From NCBI GenBank assembly GCA_963932145.1, contig OZ010587.1:106481439-106545438 (forward strand): a DNA stretch of 64,000 nt. The letters are read 5' to 3'. This stretch comes from Acanthosepion lycidas (lineage: Eukaryota; Mollusca; Cephalopoda; Sepiida; Sepiidae). The first letter of the stretch is position 1. Each line of letters starts with the position of its first letter. A model generated the notes under the pieces. That model was not told the origin of the DNA. It saw only the letters and a list, made by a program, of their open reading frames with translations, and ran no database searches. Shown here in pieces: positions 44,470 through 55,962 of this stretch. A program made the position numbers and the translations under genes.

Positions 44470-44640
44470 TTTTCTTAAATTGGACTATTCGAGCACATAA
44501 TGACGAAATACTAATTTGACTAGTAAACGAGAGAGAGAACAGATTTGACTATAACGACGAAATAGTGAAATAATGAGTAATCATCTCTCTGTCGAATCAG
44601 CGACGCTGAACTGGCTACACTGGAACGTCCCATTCCCGTA
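44470..44640 (+). mobile_element. Fragment of the 14-bp foldback family
   Basis: CGAAATACTAATTTGACTAG, a short (GA)n, GACTATAACGACGAAATAGT and GTCGAATCAGCGACGC repeat the order seen at 43360-43580. Confidence 0.7.
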
Positions 44641-44774
44641 AATTGTTGCCTTTTGTCTTCTTAATTTCTGTTCTTTTATTTTTCTATCTTCTTAATAATG
44701 TATTTTTTTTCTCATATTTCATACTCAGCAACTCCGTTGCGTTTTAGTGGCTTTATTGCTTACTCTAAGCAGAC
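44641..44774 (+). pseudogene. LINE 3' untranslated end
   Basis: GCGTTTTAGTGGCTTTATTG (44740) matches the end of the 13690-16590 LINE (GTCGTAGTGGCTTTATTGCC at 16512). It is a separate, severely truncated copy just before the next LINE. Confidence 0.6.
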
Positions 44775-45660
44775 GACACTACCATTTACTCCTGCTTAAA
44801 TAGCAAATCTGGTATCACCGACAAAACCATCCTGGCCATTGGTCTTGAAAAGGACCCTCCAATCTGTTGTTGACTGTGGCAGGAAATGGCTGGTTAACTT
44901 TAATGCCTCAAAAACAAAACTGCTCTCTATTACCCACCAGAGAAAACCCTCCCTGCCACCCATTAGAATGTCTGATGCTCAACTCCACGGGAGCACCTCT
45001 CTGCGACTGCTTGGTCTCACACTGTCTGCTGACCGGAGATGGAATAATTACATTGAATCAATTGTTTCATCTACCGCAAAGAGAGTTGGTTTTATGTGTG
45101 TCGCCAGAAAGTTTTTCTCGACCGAGTCCATCCTTCAAATCTCAAAACCAACCATTCACTCTTACATGGAATATTGCTATCATATATCTTCTGGAGTCCC
45201 CGCTGTTCGTTTTAAGGTCCTCGACAAAATCCAGAGACGGATTGCAATGTTGTTGGCCCTGATCTAGCATCTCCTTTACAGTCGCTCTCCCACAGACGTT
45301 TCGTCGCCTCCCTCTGTTTTTCTACAAATACTTTTACAGGAACTACTCCGACGAGCTACTTTCGCTAGTTCCTAAACTGCATGAATTTAAACATGCTACT
45401 AGGTTGGCATCTCGGTCCCACCCTTTCACTGTCGAAACGGTTAAATGTTGCCGTCTCTTCTACTCCAATAGCTTCAGGGCTCGCACTTCCCGTCTGTGGA
45501 ACTCCTTTCCTATTACTTATTTCCCTGTTAGCTATAATATCCAACTATTCAAATGCAATGTCAATCGACATCTCCAGATGTCGTGATCTATTCCTCGTTT
45601 TTTTCTTCATCCATTCCTCTATCACACCTCTTTACTCTTGCTCCCAATGTCTATAACCCC
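44775..45660 (+). pseudogene. LINE (jockey/CR1 group) 3' half
   Basis: The plus frame 44839-45267 reads CGRKWLVNFNASKTKLLSI, LRLLGLTLSADRRWNNYIE, KRVGFMCVARKFFSTES and LDKIQRRIAMLL. After a shift, 45404-45586 gives SRSHPFTVETVKCCRLFY and SRLWNSFPITYF. The copy lacks the RT catalytic box and everything upstream, as expected for 5' truncation during target-primed reverse transcription. The 3' UTR ends GCGTGATAGTGGC, followed by a tail of AAAAAGCT repeats (45690-45715). Confidence 0.9.
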
Positions 45661-45689
45661 CTTGCGTGATAGTGGCACTACAACCTACA

Positions 45690-45730
45690 AAAAAGCTAAA
45701 AAAGCTAAAAAACAAAAACAAAAACCTTCA
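45690..45730. repeat. (AAAAAGCT)n / A-rich LINE tail
   Basis: Short octamer tail directly after the LINE 3' UTR; such microsatellite tails are typical of jockey/CR1-group insertions. Confidence 0.75.
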
Positions 45731-45824
45731 GGTGAAATGATTAAAAAAAACTTTCAGTCATTTTGGTCATCTTCAGGGAATAAGGTTTTTATTATCACAA
45801 TTAGGTGATTGCTTACTTCGACGT

Positions 45825-46255
45825 CTGATTGTTTGTTTGTTTGTTTGGGTTTTATGGCATATCAACCACTGTGGGTTATTTAATGCCAAATCCAGTTTAT
45901 ATGAATTTTAAATGCCTATTTTGTATAGAATAAAAAACGTATAGCTGACAACATTATTGTTTCAAAAAAACGTATAGCTGGCAACATTATTGTTTAAAAA
46001 AAAAACGTATAGCTGGCAACATTATTCCTTTTCTAGAAAAAAAAAACTTAGAGCTGGCAACATTATTGTTTCAAAAACTTAGAGCTGGCAACATTATTTT
46101 TCTGAAAATATTATCTGAGACCTTGCTGTTGGATGCAGTTTATCGCCATACCCAAGACGCGGATGTAGTTTATCGCCATACCCAGGACGCGGATGTAGTT
46201 TACCGCCGTACCCAGGACGTGGATGTAGTTTATCGCCATACCCAGGATATTACGA
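45825..46255 (+). mobile_element. Family 5 repeat, copy with two internal tandem blocks
   Basis: Starts GGCATATCAACCACTGTGGG (45859). Four to five units of about 35 bp with GTATAGCTGGCAACATTATT follow (45941-46100). Then four units of 30 bp starting GGATGTAGTTTATCGCCATA (46131-46250). Both blocks correspond to single or few-copy words in the other family 5 members, so this copy expanded locally. Confidence 0.75.
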
Positions 46256-46330
46256 CGTCTGATTTTGTTAGTATTTTTTATTAGTCTAGTGATTTTCCAA
46301 GATTTGATGTGGTACAAGGTCGAAAGTATG

Positions 46331-46415
46331 GGGCACCCAGTGAGGATCGAACTCACTGCTTAGTCCTAATTGTTCTAGCGAGACAAGCTTACTATTACCC
46401 CGCCTCGAGGTGCCC
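46331..46415 (-). ncRNA. tRNA-Ser-like sequence (SINE head or tRNA pseudogene)
   Basis: 85 nt on the minus strand. The acceptor GGGCACC pairs fully with GGTGCCC. The T arm is GTGAG-TTCGATC-CTCAC. A class II variable arm TTAG-GA-CTAA is present. The anticodon arm (TTGTC-TCGCTAG-AACAA) has one mismatch, with GCT in anticodon position, as in tRNA-Ser. The D arm and A box are poor. It is followed by CCTTGTACCACAT, a word shared with two other SINE-like insertions, so a SINE origin is more likely than a tRNA gene. Confidence 0.55.
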
Positions 46416-46790
46416 TTTTTTTATTAGTCTAATGATAAATAGGATAGGACGGCACGTCACATGATAAAAAATTCAAAAAGTAATTATATCGCTAAAAGCT
46501 TTGAAATTATGGAAGGCCAAAGAAAAAGCACTTACCTAATTCTATAAGAAAACAAATTTATTCTTTGAATTTGTCTAAAGTAGCTGAAAATACAGGGGAA
46601 AAAACTGTAAATGTGAGGTCTGATCAAAAAGTATCAGGAGTGGTGTTATAAACAAAAAACAAACTACAACAGAAATTCTACATTTACCCTACCGGCAGAG
46701 AGAAAGGGAAATTTTAACGTTTTCTATACAAAATACGCCAGTAGCCAGGAGTGCTCAATTCGATACTTGAAGAGGAATGCATGAATAGCA

Positions 46791-46794
<4 letters not shown>
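46416..46794. other. Unassigned sequence
   Basis: No feature seen. Confidence 0.4.

Positions 46795-46829
<35 letters not shown>
46795..46829. repeat. (TA)n
   Basis: About 16 TA units up to the MITE. Confidence 0.97.
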
Positions 46830-46830
<1 letters not shown>

Positions 46831-46909
46831 TAGGTTGGTGCAAAAATAATGTCGTTTTCTCACATAGTAACATATGTGAGAAAACGACATTATTTTTGCA
46901 CCAACCTAA
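46830..46909. mobile_element. Intact 80-bp palindromic mariner MITE (MADE1-like)
   Basis: TTAGGTTGGTGCAAAAATAA at the left and its exact reverse complement at the right; the two 37-bp halves meet at a six-base centre (AGTAAC region). The length of 80 bp and the termini are those of the human MADE1 MITE derived from Hsmar1-type mariners, but the inner sequence differs. TA flanks both ends. A second copy is at 16915-16981. Confidence 0.95.
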
Positions 46910-46920
46910 TATATATATAT

Positions 46921-46979
46921 ATGACGATTGCCTCTAGCAAGAAACAGCCTGTCGTCTCTGAGTGTTGATTTCAATGTTC

Positions 46980-46985
<6 letters not shown>
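46921..46985 (+). mobile_element. Dispersed repeat family 2, terminal module
   Basis: TGACGATTGCCTCTAGCAAG and CCTGTCGTCTCTGAGTGTT between two TA tracts. Confidence 0.8.

Positions 46986-47025
<40 letters not shown>
46985..47025. repeat. (TA)n
   Basis: About 20 TA units. Confidence 0.97.
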
Positions 47026-47028
<3 letters not shown>

Positions 47029-47460
47029 TTTTACAAGAATACAAGTTCATTAATTTATTACTGTGAAGCTGACTTTGTAGGTAAGACGAACCAAACTCTT
47101 GAGATGAGAATTTCTCAGCATGTCCAGATATCCATCATAATTTGCATAAGTCCTCTGTTACATGAGGCTTTACAATTGTTGAGAACCGAATACCAAAATC
47201 TGGAGTGCCCGTAGGCTTACGAAGTGGGCATGTTGCCAGTTGCATACAGCTCACATCCATATCATCATCTAAATGTCCAAGAGTGCGTTTTTATGAAGTC
47301 AAGTCAGCGTTCCTCATACAAACGGAGCGAATGCTTCTTGGGGCTCAGCATGATTTGCTTTTAATATATATTCGTTTTGAGTATATTATTGAGAAGGTCT
47401 ACTTTTTCTGTTCCACGTATTTTCTGTACAAAAGAAATGTATGCTTCCTTGATTAAATTC
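47026..47460 (+). pseudogene. GIY-YIG-type endonuclease fragment
   Basis: The plus strand reads YYCEADFVGKTNQTLEMRIS and QHV (about 47056-47124). This is the second half of a GIY-YIG core as found at the C-terminus of Penelope-like polyproteins (Tyr-Val-Gly-x-Thr, then Leu-x-x-Arg-Ile-x-x-His). The first GIY strand is missing and the frame closes at 47214. Sequence to 47460 has only weak similarity. Confidence 0.5.
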
Positions 47461-47769
47461 TGATAACTCTGGAGAGATAATTTGTTTACACAGACTGTTT
47501 TCTTTCCATTTTTTGCTTTCGTTTTAAATTAATGTACTTGTTTTTATGTCGTTTTTCTTCATTTTAATTATGTCCATCCTGCTACCCGTAAGGTTCGACT
47601 TTTGTTTTTTTTACTATATTTTCTTCTTATGTTTTTCCTAAGCTTCGAGGATATGCTATCAACTCTTCAGAGAGCTTGGTAGTAACAAGTTGCTATCAAA
47701 ACTACTGATGAGTGACTAAATCAGAGTAAAGAGAAATAAGTTGAATATTTAATGTTATCTGACCCTCCC
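47461..47769. other. Unassigned AT-rich sequence
   Basis: Nothing recognised. Confidence 0.35.
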
Positions 47770-48075
47770 CATAGAGGAGAACATGACGAAAGACTGTGTG
47801 TATGCCATCCCATGCAGCTGCGGAAAGAAACATGCCCCCCTAAGGTTAGGTTTCAAGAACACCAAAAAGCTGTAACACGAGGGTAAGTGGAAAAATCAGG
47901 CATGGCTGACCACATATGGAGAGAGAAGGGAGATCATCGCCCACTGTGGGATCAGGATCAGATCATAGACAAAGAACACCATTGGAAAATTCGTTAACTT
48001 AAGGAATCAGCAAATATGCTAGGCCACCAAAAGTCTCCTGAGCCGACCAAGCATAGAAATGGATACAATATGGGA
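47770..48075 (+). pseudogene. GIY-YIG endonuclease C-terminal fragment
   Basis: The plus strand reads DCVYAIPCSCGKKHA (a Cys-x-Cys-Gly-Lys entry to a GIY-YIG core), then after a shift GEVEKSGMADHIW-type residues (QAWLTTYGERRE in one frame) and CWATKSLLSRPS. Penelope-type elements carry such a domain after the reverse transcriptase. The following non-coding part matches 39363-39560 in reverse complement. Confidence 0.55.
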
Positions 48076-48224
48076 ACCAGTAATAATGAGTACCAGAGAA
48101 AAGTAATAACAACAAAAAATGCAATATGAGCTCTGGCAAAAACATGATTTGAGAACAGAAAAAATCGGAATATGAGCACTGGTAAAAAGTAATGCTGAAG
48201 ACATTAGGTTTATAATACCCAGAA

Positions 48225-48500
48225 ATTCAAGGACACATGGCACAGTGGATAAATGCGTTAGTTAGATCCAGTGAAAGGACCCAAAGAGTGTGAGTTCAAT
48301 ACCCGGTTAAAGCAGTGGAGAACTTGGAGTGGGGAATTAACAGGAGATAACTGATAACTGACATCTGTGGAACTAGAACAGTCTATCCCAGTGAGCGAAA
48401 TAAAGGGTTCAATTCGACATTCCAAACACCTGAAAAAGGCCAGAGCATTTCTCACCATTCGAGGTGCAATTGAAATGCACCGAAACGAAGTTGAATATAT
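48225..48500 (+). mobile_element. tRNA-derived SINE, family B, best copy
   Basis: Head GGACACATGGCACAGTGGAT (A box, 48230) and GAGTTCAATACCCGG (B box, 48292), body with GAACTTGGAGTGGGGAATTA and GAACTAGAACAGTCTATCCC. It ends in a hairpin-plus-GAAAC word (GGTGCAATTGAAATGCACCG then AAACG, 48462). Other members: 32526-32935, 39290-39362, 39561-39725, 41346-41615 and 56735-56990. Confidence 0.8.
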
Positions 48501-48642
48501 GTAGTGAGTAAACTGTTTTTATCTATATGATAAAATTATAATAAATAATTATTACTATCGGTGTCGAGCCCTCATTTGGATTAATACCGTGAACGTTTGA
48601 ATTCACATAGTACTTTCGTTCTAATATCATCGTGTGTGTGTA

Positions 48643-48693
<51 letters not shown>

Positions 48694-48868
48694 ATGTGTG
48701 TGTATGTATGTGCGTGTGCGCACGTGTCTGTATGTGAGCGTGTGTTTGGTATCTTTTTCGTGAAGAGAGCGAGAGAGAGGAGCGAGTGAGAAAGAGAGGA
48801 GAGATTGGTTTATTTTTTATAGCTTAACAATTGCAGGTTATTTAAAGCAATATTTTAAAGTAGAAGAA

Positions 48869-48901
<33 letters not shown>

Positions 48902-49689
48902 TGAGAGTGGAGAGAGAGCGGAAAGAGTATTAGAGAGAGAATTAAGAGTGAGAAGAATGAGTGAGAGAAGCAAGCGAGAGAGACTTGTGTCACTTTTAAT
49001 ATTTATAACCCTATGATTCCAGATCCTCTTTAGCTTTGTACGGACAATTTTATCACCGCGTAGACAAAATAGGATTTAATTAGTGGCAATTTCACGGAAC
49101 TATGTTTATGTTTTAGTTGATTCTGTTTGGAAAAAGACAGTGAAGACGGCGAGTAATTAGTTGCCAGTCTTGAAATACCTTCAACATTTTGTGGAGTATT
49201 AAAGAGAAAAAGAAACAAGAAGAAATAGAGAGAAGGTAACAAGAGAAAGGAAGAAGGTAACAAGAGAGAGAGAGAGAGGTAAATTTTTGTCGATTGAATA
49301 AAGATCAACAGTAATAATGTGCAAATAAAATATACTGGTAAATATCACGTACACTAGTATGGTGACGGAAATTCTATCGAAACTATGCAAAGTTATTTTT
49401 GACGTCACTGAAGAAAGGATATAATCTATGTAGGTAGCTGAAAATTAACCATAATTAGTGCCGATCTGGTCTACTTGCTTACCAATCTCTGGTAGTTAGG
49501 ACTAGGCTCTAAAGAATATCCACCAGAGCGACGATCATTAGGGCCCATTTGCGAGCAGTGTAATTTCTTGCATGGCAAAACAATCCTGCAAGGCACCAGT
49601 GAAAGTGGACGTAGGCGAGAACGCCAATGGAAAAACTGGTTGGACAATGCCAAACAATGGACAGGTATGACTATAACAGAAATGTTGAT
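48501..49689. other. Unassigned sequence with simple repeats
   Basis: (TG)n/(TA)n at 48632-48720, GA-rich stretches at 48765-49000 and 49200-49280, and a worn family 5 word (TAGCTTAACAATTGCAGG, 48819). No gene. Confidence 0.5.
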
Positions 49690-50235
49690 GGCTGCCATTG
49701 ATAGACCGTTGGAGAGGGGGATTTAGTGTGGCTTTTGCGGGAAACGGACGTTCCGCCGATGTCCAGTGGGCGTCAGTGATTCGGGGTAGCCGATTCGACA
49801 TAGAAATTCTTCGGCAAAGGGACAAATAGGCCTCGTTGTTATAATCAAATTTGCTTTCTCTCACACTGATTTAGCAGTCAAATTAGTACTTCATCGTTAT
49901 AATCAAATTTGCTCTCTCTCTCATTTAGTAGTCAAATTAGTACTTCATCGTTATAATCAAATTTGATCTCTGTCACTCTCATTTAGCAGTCAAATTAGTA
50001 CTTCGTCGTTATAATCAAATTTTCTCTCACTCTCACTCTCACTCTCATTAATAGTCAAATTAGTACTTAGTCGTTATAGTAAAATTTGCTCTCTCTCACT
50101 CTCAGTTAGTCGTCAAATTAGTCCATCGTCGTTATAATCAAATTTGCTCTCTCTCACTCTCAGTTAGTCGTCAAATTAGTCCATCGTCGTTGTAATCAAA
50201 TTTGCTCTCTCTCACTCTCATTTAGTAGTCAAATT
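49690..50235 (-). repeat. 58-bp tandem array of the 14-bp foldback family
   Basis: Six to seven units containing TCAAATTAGTACTTCATCG and ATAATCAAATTTGCTCTCTC; adjacent units at 50113 and 50171 are 58 bp apart. The unit equals the inner part of 43360-43490 in reverse complement. The flank 49760-49810 has GATTCGGGGTAGCCGATTCG words of the same family. Confidence 0.85.
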
Positions 50236-50384
50236 TGTACTATTGGAAATATAAGCAAATAGAAAAAAATCAATGAATAAAAGATATAGGAAACTTTTAT
50301 TAGAAACAAACAAAAAAGAGATTGTGCTTTGTACTATGATAAAAACTTGAGGTAATATGCTTCTACAGAAGTATGGTGGGAACA

Positions 50385-52005
50385 GGACATAAAATATGTT
50401 GAGAATAGGACATAAAGGGTAATGGAAATAGGACATACATGATGGTGTGAATAGGACATTAAGAATGGCGAGAATAGGACATTAAGGATGGTGAGAATAC
50501 GGTATACTGGATGGTGCGTATAAGACGTTAAGGATGTTGAGAATATGATATAAATGATGGTGAGAATACGGCCTACAGGATGATAGGAATAGGATTTTAT
50601 GGATGGTAAGAATAGGACATAAAGGATGGTAGTAATAGAACATTAAGGATGGTGAGTGTAAGACATTAAGGATTGTGAGAACAGGACATTAATGATGGTG
50701 GAAATAGGGCATAAAGAATGTGGGGAATAGGACATAAAGGATGGTGGGAATAGGACATGAAGGATGGTGGGAATAGGACATAAAGGATGGTGGGAATAGT
50801 ACATGAAGGATGGTGGGAATAGTACATGAAGGATGGTGGGATTAGGACATAAAGCATGGCGAGAATAGGACATAAAGGATGGTGGGAATAGTACATGAAG
50901 GATGGTGGGAATAGGACATAAAGGATGGTGGGAATAGTACATGAAGGATGGTGGGAATAGGACATGAAGGATGGTGGGAATAGGACATGAAGGATGGTGG
51001 GAATAGGACATGAAGGATGGTGGGAATAGGACATGAAGGATGGTGGGAATAGGACATAAAGGATGGTGGGAATAGTACATGAAGGATGGTGGGAATAGGA
51101 CATGAAGGATGGTGGGAATAGGACATAAAGGATGGTGGGAATAGTACATGAAGGATGGTGGGAATAGGACATGAAGGATGGTGGGAATAGGACATAAAGG
51201 ATGGTGGGAATAGTACATGAAGGATGGTGGGAATAGGACATAAAGGATGGTGGGAATAGTACATGAAGGATGGTGGGAATAGGACATGAAGGATGGTGGG
51301 AATAGGACATAAAGGATGGTGGGAATAGTACATGAAGGATGGTGGGAATAGGACATAAAGGATGGTGGGAATAGGACATGAAGGATGGTGGGAATAGGAC
51401 ATAAAGGATGGTGGGAATAGTACATGAAGGATGGTGGGAATAGGACATGAATGATGGTGGGAATAGGACATGAAGGATGGTGGGAATAGGACATGAAGGA
51501 TGGTGGGAATAGGACATAAAGGATGGTGGGAATAGGACATGAAGGATGGTGGGAATAGGACATAAAGGATGGTGGGAATAGGACATAAAGGATGGTGGGA
51601 ATAGGACATGAAGGATGGTGGGAATAGGACATAAAGGATGGTGGGAATAGTACATGAAGGATGGTGGGAATAGGACATGAAGGATGGTGGGAATAGGACA
51701 TAAAGGATGGTGGGAATAGTACATGAAGGATGGTGGGAATAGGACATAAAGGATGGTGGGAATAGTACATGAAGGATGGTGGGAATAGGACATAAAGGAT
51801 GGTGGGAATAGTACATGAAGGATGGTGGGAATAGGACATAAAGGATGGTGGGAATAGGACATGAAGGATGGTGGGAATAGGACATGAAGGATGGTGGGAA
51901 TAGGACATGAAGGATGGTGGGAATAGGACATAAAGGATGGTGGGAATAGTACATGAAGGATGGTGGGAATAGGACATAAAGGATGGTGGGAATAGGACAT
52001 AAAGT
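50385..52005 (-). repeat. 23-bp minisatellite, about 70 units
   Basis: The unit is GATGGTGGGAATAGGACATGAAG (written here in two parts: GATGGTGGGAATAG, GACATGAAG). Units at 50385-50720 are degenerate; from about 50740 to 52005 they are nearly identical and differ only at the end: A (GACATAAAG), B (TACATGAAG) or C (GACATGAAG). The minus strand of the unit has no stop triplet in any frame and 23 is not a multiple of three. All three minus frames therefore stay open for over 400 codons. These frames are artefacts of the repeat, not genes. Confidence 0.97.
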
Positions 52006-52267
52006 GTGCCAAATGGATGCATCTAACGAGCATAGCAAAATAAGGTTTAGGAAGGATTTTAATGGAATCAATTTTGCTTAGATCCATGAAGGACAGAAAG
52101 TTGTGAAGAGTCGTGATTGCCGAGGCTTATGAAAATAAACGAAGTTTTTAATATAATTACTAATAAGATCATAAAGTTAAGTGATACAGGCGTCTAGGAG
52201 AGCCGTGATTGTCCACGTCTTGATTGGACACGTTACGTAAAAGAAGTCTATATCATGCTATATTAGT
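52006..52267. repeat. Short dispersed words and unassigned sequence
   Basis: GAAAGTTGTGAAGAGTCGTG (52097) and GGAGAGCCGTGATTG (52197) are two copies of the GGAGAGCC word. Confidence 0.45.
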
Positions 52268-52625
52268 TCTTAGGGGAGAACGTGGCCGAGTGGTTAGTAC
52301 GTTCGCATTCTGACCATGAGACTCGGGTTAGAATCTCACCATGGTCGATTTGCCAGGAAGGAGATTTTCTGATGTTGTCAGGAAGAAGATTTTTTCATAG
52401 TGCGGAACCTTTAGATAGTGCCTGAAAACCCCACCAAAGCTTGTGTTAGCACGAAGTCACAAGTCATCGTGACCGAGGTTCAAATTGTTGATTACGCTAG
52501 GTAAGACGCTCTTTCTCAGAAACTGTAACTTTGAAAGCACACACATGCGCCTGAGCAAGGGTCTGCAATAGGGATTGGCTAGCCCCCCCCCCTAATAGAC
52601 GGGTATCTTCGAATACGAGTGGCTA
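52268..52625 (+). mobile_element. tRNA-derived SINE, family A, third copy
   Basis: Head GTGGCCGAGTGGTTAGTACG and CATTCTGACCATGAGAC, B box worn to GGGTTAGAATCTC. The body matches 3290-3646 (for example AGGGATTGGCTAGC and ACGGGTATCTTCGAATACG). Confidence 0.85.
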
Positions 52626-53259
52626 TACTCTAAAGAGAGCGCAAAGATAAAGTGATTATAGGCAGAAGAGCTGATCCAACCGTGACTAATCCTGTTGTAT
52701 TTACGGGTACTGTGCCGAGGGGGTAATAAGAAATGGAAATTAAGGAAGGCTAGAAAAGGGTTGCTTCTACTTGGCACAGGATTAGATCCGGAGGGAAAAA
52801 GTTATAGACATGAAGAGAATGAAGGACGCGGAGTAGTAATAATAATGAGAATGGGAAGAAAGGATAATTTTGACAGCCGAGTGTAAAGAAAGAGATCAGA
52901 GACGCAAGACAAAGGAAGGCATCTTTGTCCTAAAAGAGACAGAAAAGGAACTTAAAATAGAGACGTTGAGAAAAAAAGGAGGGAAAATCGCAAGAACGGT
53001 GTCAGCAGTAGAAATGAATGATTGCGCAATGCAATGCAAGATGGCGGAAAAAGAATGGGAAAAGATGAGATTAACTGAGATGGACGATAACTCCGAGTTG
53101 TGACAACAAAAGCTGAGCGTTTTTGAGTTGGGCTCTCCAAATTTCTCTCTTGAAATCAAATGAAATCTGACAGACGTTCACTTGCACTTAACATTGATTT
53201 GCCTGCTTGATCGTTTACACCGATTATCCTACAAAGCTTTTCTCCCTAGACTGACTTTT
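52626..53259. other. Unassigned purine-rich sequence
   Basis: Two short plus frames (52695-52886 and 52870-53103) are Lys/Glu-rich without a domain. I do not accept them as genes. Confidence 0.4.
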
Positions 53260-53261
53260 TA

Positions 53262-53317
<56 letters not shown>

Positions 53318-53776
53318 CATACTTTGTGGATAGGTACATATAGGCATGAGATTTAAAAGTACAATAAACATTTCTTTATTGCATGTCTGTCTGTCTATCT
53401 ATCTATCTATCTATCTATCTGAATGGGTGCTGAAAAGTAGAATAATAATCTATCTCACACTCTTTCTCTCTCTATATATATATCTTCGTTCTTTCTGAAT
53501 AGATATATATGCACATGTTTTAAAAGTAGAATAAACATTATCTATCTATCTATCTATCTATCTTCATACTTTGTGGATAGATCCATATAGGCATAAGATT
53601 TCAAAGTACAATAAACATTTCTTTATTGCCTGTCTGTCTATCTATCTAGATGAATGGGTGCTGAAAAGTAGAATAATCTATCTCACACACTCTCTCTCTA
53701 TCTATATGTCTATGTATCTATATGTCTTCGTTCTTTCTGGATAGATATATATGCACGTTTTAAAAGAAGAATAAAC

Positions 53777-53847
<71 letters not shown>

Positions 53848-54083
53848 CAGTCTGTTCCTATCTATCTATCTATCTCAGTCTGTTCCTATCTATCTATCTA
53901 TCTATCTATCTATCGCAATCTGTTCATAATCTATCTATCTTCATAATTTGTGGATAGGTACATATAGGCATGATATTTCAAAGTACAATAAATATTTCTT
54001 TATTGTCTGTCAGTCTATCTATCTATCTATCTATCTATCTATCGTAGGCTATTCATATCTATCTATCTGTTTCCATTCTTTTG

Positions 54084-54145
<62 letters not shown>

Positions 54146-54253
54146 GCATCGGGGTTAAAAGTAGCATAAACATTTCTTTTTCTATCTCTCACTCTCAACT
54201 CACTCTCTATCTACCAATCTCTCTCTCTCGTTATCTATCTATCTATCTATCTA

Positions 54254-54258
<5 letters not shown>
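53260..54258. repeat. (TATC)n field with higher-order unit of about 250 bp
   Basis: Between TATC runs two spacers alternate. Spacer 1 is ACTTTGTGGATAGGTACATA ... GTACAATAAACATTTCTTTA (53313, 53562, 53937). Spacer 2 is GAATGGGTGCTGAAAAGTAG ... AGAATAAACATTATC (53420, 53648). Spacer order is conserved, so the composite unit, not just the tetramer, was duplicated. Confidence 0.9.
54086..54141. repeat. (TA)n
   Basis: About 28 TA units. Confidence 0.97.

Positions 54259-54285
<27 letters not shown>
54257..54285. repeat. (TA)n
   Basis: About 14 TA units following TATC repeats. Confidence 0.97.
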
Positions 54286-54287
<2 letters not shown>

Positions 54288-54389
54288 CATTTATTTAAAA
54301 ATATGATTCCAGCACGCTACGTAAGAGTTCTCATGTTTCAAAACAAGAGCCGATTTAACTAACGAGTTCTTTCCTATTTTCTATATATT

Positions 54390-54949
<560 letters not shown>

Positions 54950-55465
54950 TAGAATTAAATTATTATTATTATTGTTTTGATTATTTCTTTTCATTTCTGG
55001 TGTGTACACATTTCTTGCCGGGTCTCGACCAGAGACCTAAAGGTCAGAAATCACATTATGACATTTTCCACTGAGCAGTTTTGAAAAAAAAAAACTCAAA
55101 TATTTTAGATGGATTAAGACCTTCGTAAGTGGTGGGCTGCACTTGTGTGAACAATTTTTGTTTGTATTTCTTTAAGGCATGTGCTACAAGGATAAAAATC
55201 AGTTCAATAAGTTTACTGGAATTTTTCTAATCAATCCGAGGGCTCCAAATACACCTAAAATTGTTGATGTCCTCAGCTGCCACATTTTTAAGATTTCAAT
55301 TTCAAGGTCATTGAAATTTGATAGCTGTTTTGAAGATCTTCAAAGATGAATTGCAGTCTGCGGGGTTTGCCATGTCAATAAAGAGGCACATTTTGTCTTT
55401 GCAGTCACAATGTCTGAGCAATTAGCTTTGATTATTATTATTATTATTATTATTATTATTTGATT
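54950..55465 (-). pseudogene. Retroelement C-terminal domain, copy 1 of 3
   Basis: The minus strand at about 55270-55420 has worn CLFIDMANPADCN-type and ISNFNDLEIEILK-type residues of the same domain as at 36212-36400. (AAT)n flanks it at 54959-54975 and 55433-55461. Frames are broken. Confidence 0.65.
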
Positions 55466-55875
55466 TCTTTTTTTTTATACATGTTTCCCTTCGGGTCTCA
55501 ATCAGAGACCTAAGTTCCGTAATGGCTCCCTGGTATTTTCCACAGATCATTTACAAAAAGAAAAAGAAAAAAAACATTGATCACACACATTTTACATAAA
55601 TAAAGCCCTTCGTAATGTGTGAGCCGTACTTGTGAGTACAATCGGAGCCATTTCCAGTCAATTTTAAACTGGAATTATTGATATCCTCAGTTGACACATT
55701 TTTGAGATTTCAATTTCAAGAGCCTTGTATTTGATAGCTTTTTGAAGATCTTCAAAGATACATTGCAGTCTGCAGGAACTGCCTTATCAATAAGGAGGCA
55801 ATTTTTTTGTCTGTGGTTTCTAATATCGATGTCTGGATAATCAACTTTAATTATTCTGTTTGCATGTATTGTGAA

Positions 55876-55916
<41 letters not shown>

Positions 55917-55962
55917 GAACGAATACAAGCTCCGCCAAGATAGACTGGCCTTCCGTCTGCAT
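55466..55962 (-). pseudogene. Retroelement C-terminal domain, copy 2 of 3
   Basis: The minus strand reads NCLLIDKAVPADCNVSLKIF and KKLSN before a shift, with VDYPDIDIRNHRQK upstream. The (ATT)n run at 55878-55917 (Asn repeat in frame) sits on its 5' side and belongs to the tail of copy 3. Confidence 0.75.

Noticed and set aside
47690-47730. Canonical hammerhead start CTGATGAGTGAC
   Set aside because: No GAAA word at the required position and no helix II pairing.
49850-50235. CRISPR-like regular repeats
   Set aside because: Units are contiguous 58-bp tandem repeats without unique spacers, and the genome is eukaryotic. The same applies to the 98-bp arrays.
50643-52087. Three minus-strand open frames of 409-473 codons with a 23-residue protein repeat
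   Set aside because: All three frames are open only because the 23-bp unit lacks stop triplets on that strand; none has a non-repeat domain or codon bias.
52695-53103. Two overlapping Lys/Glu-rich frames
   Set aside because: Purine-rich composition explains the open frames; no domain.
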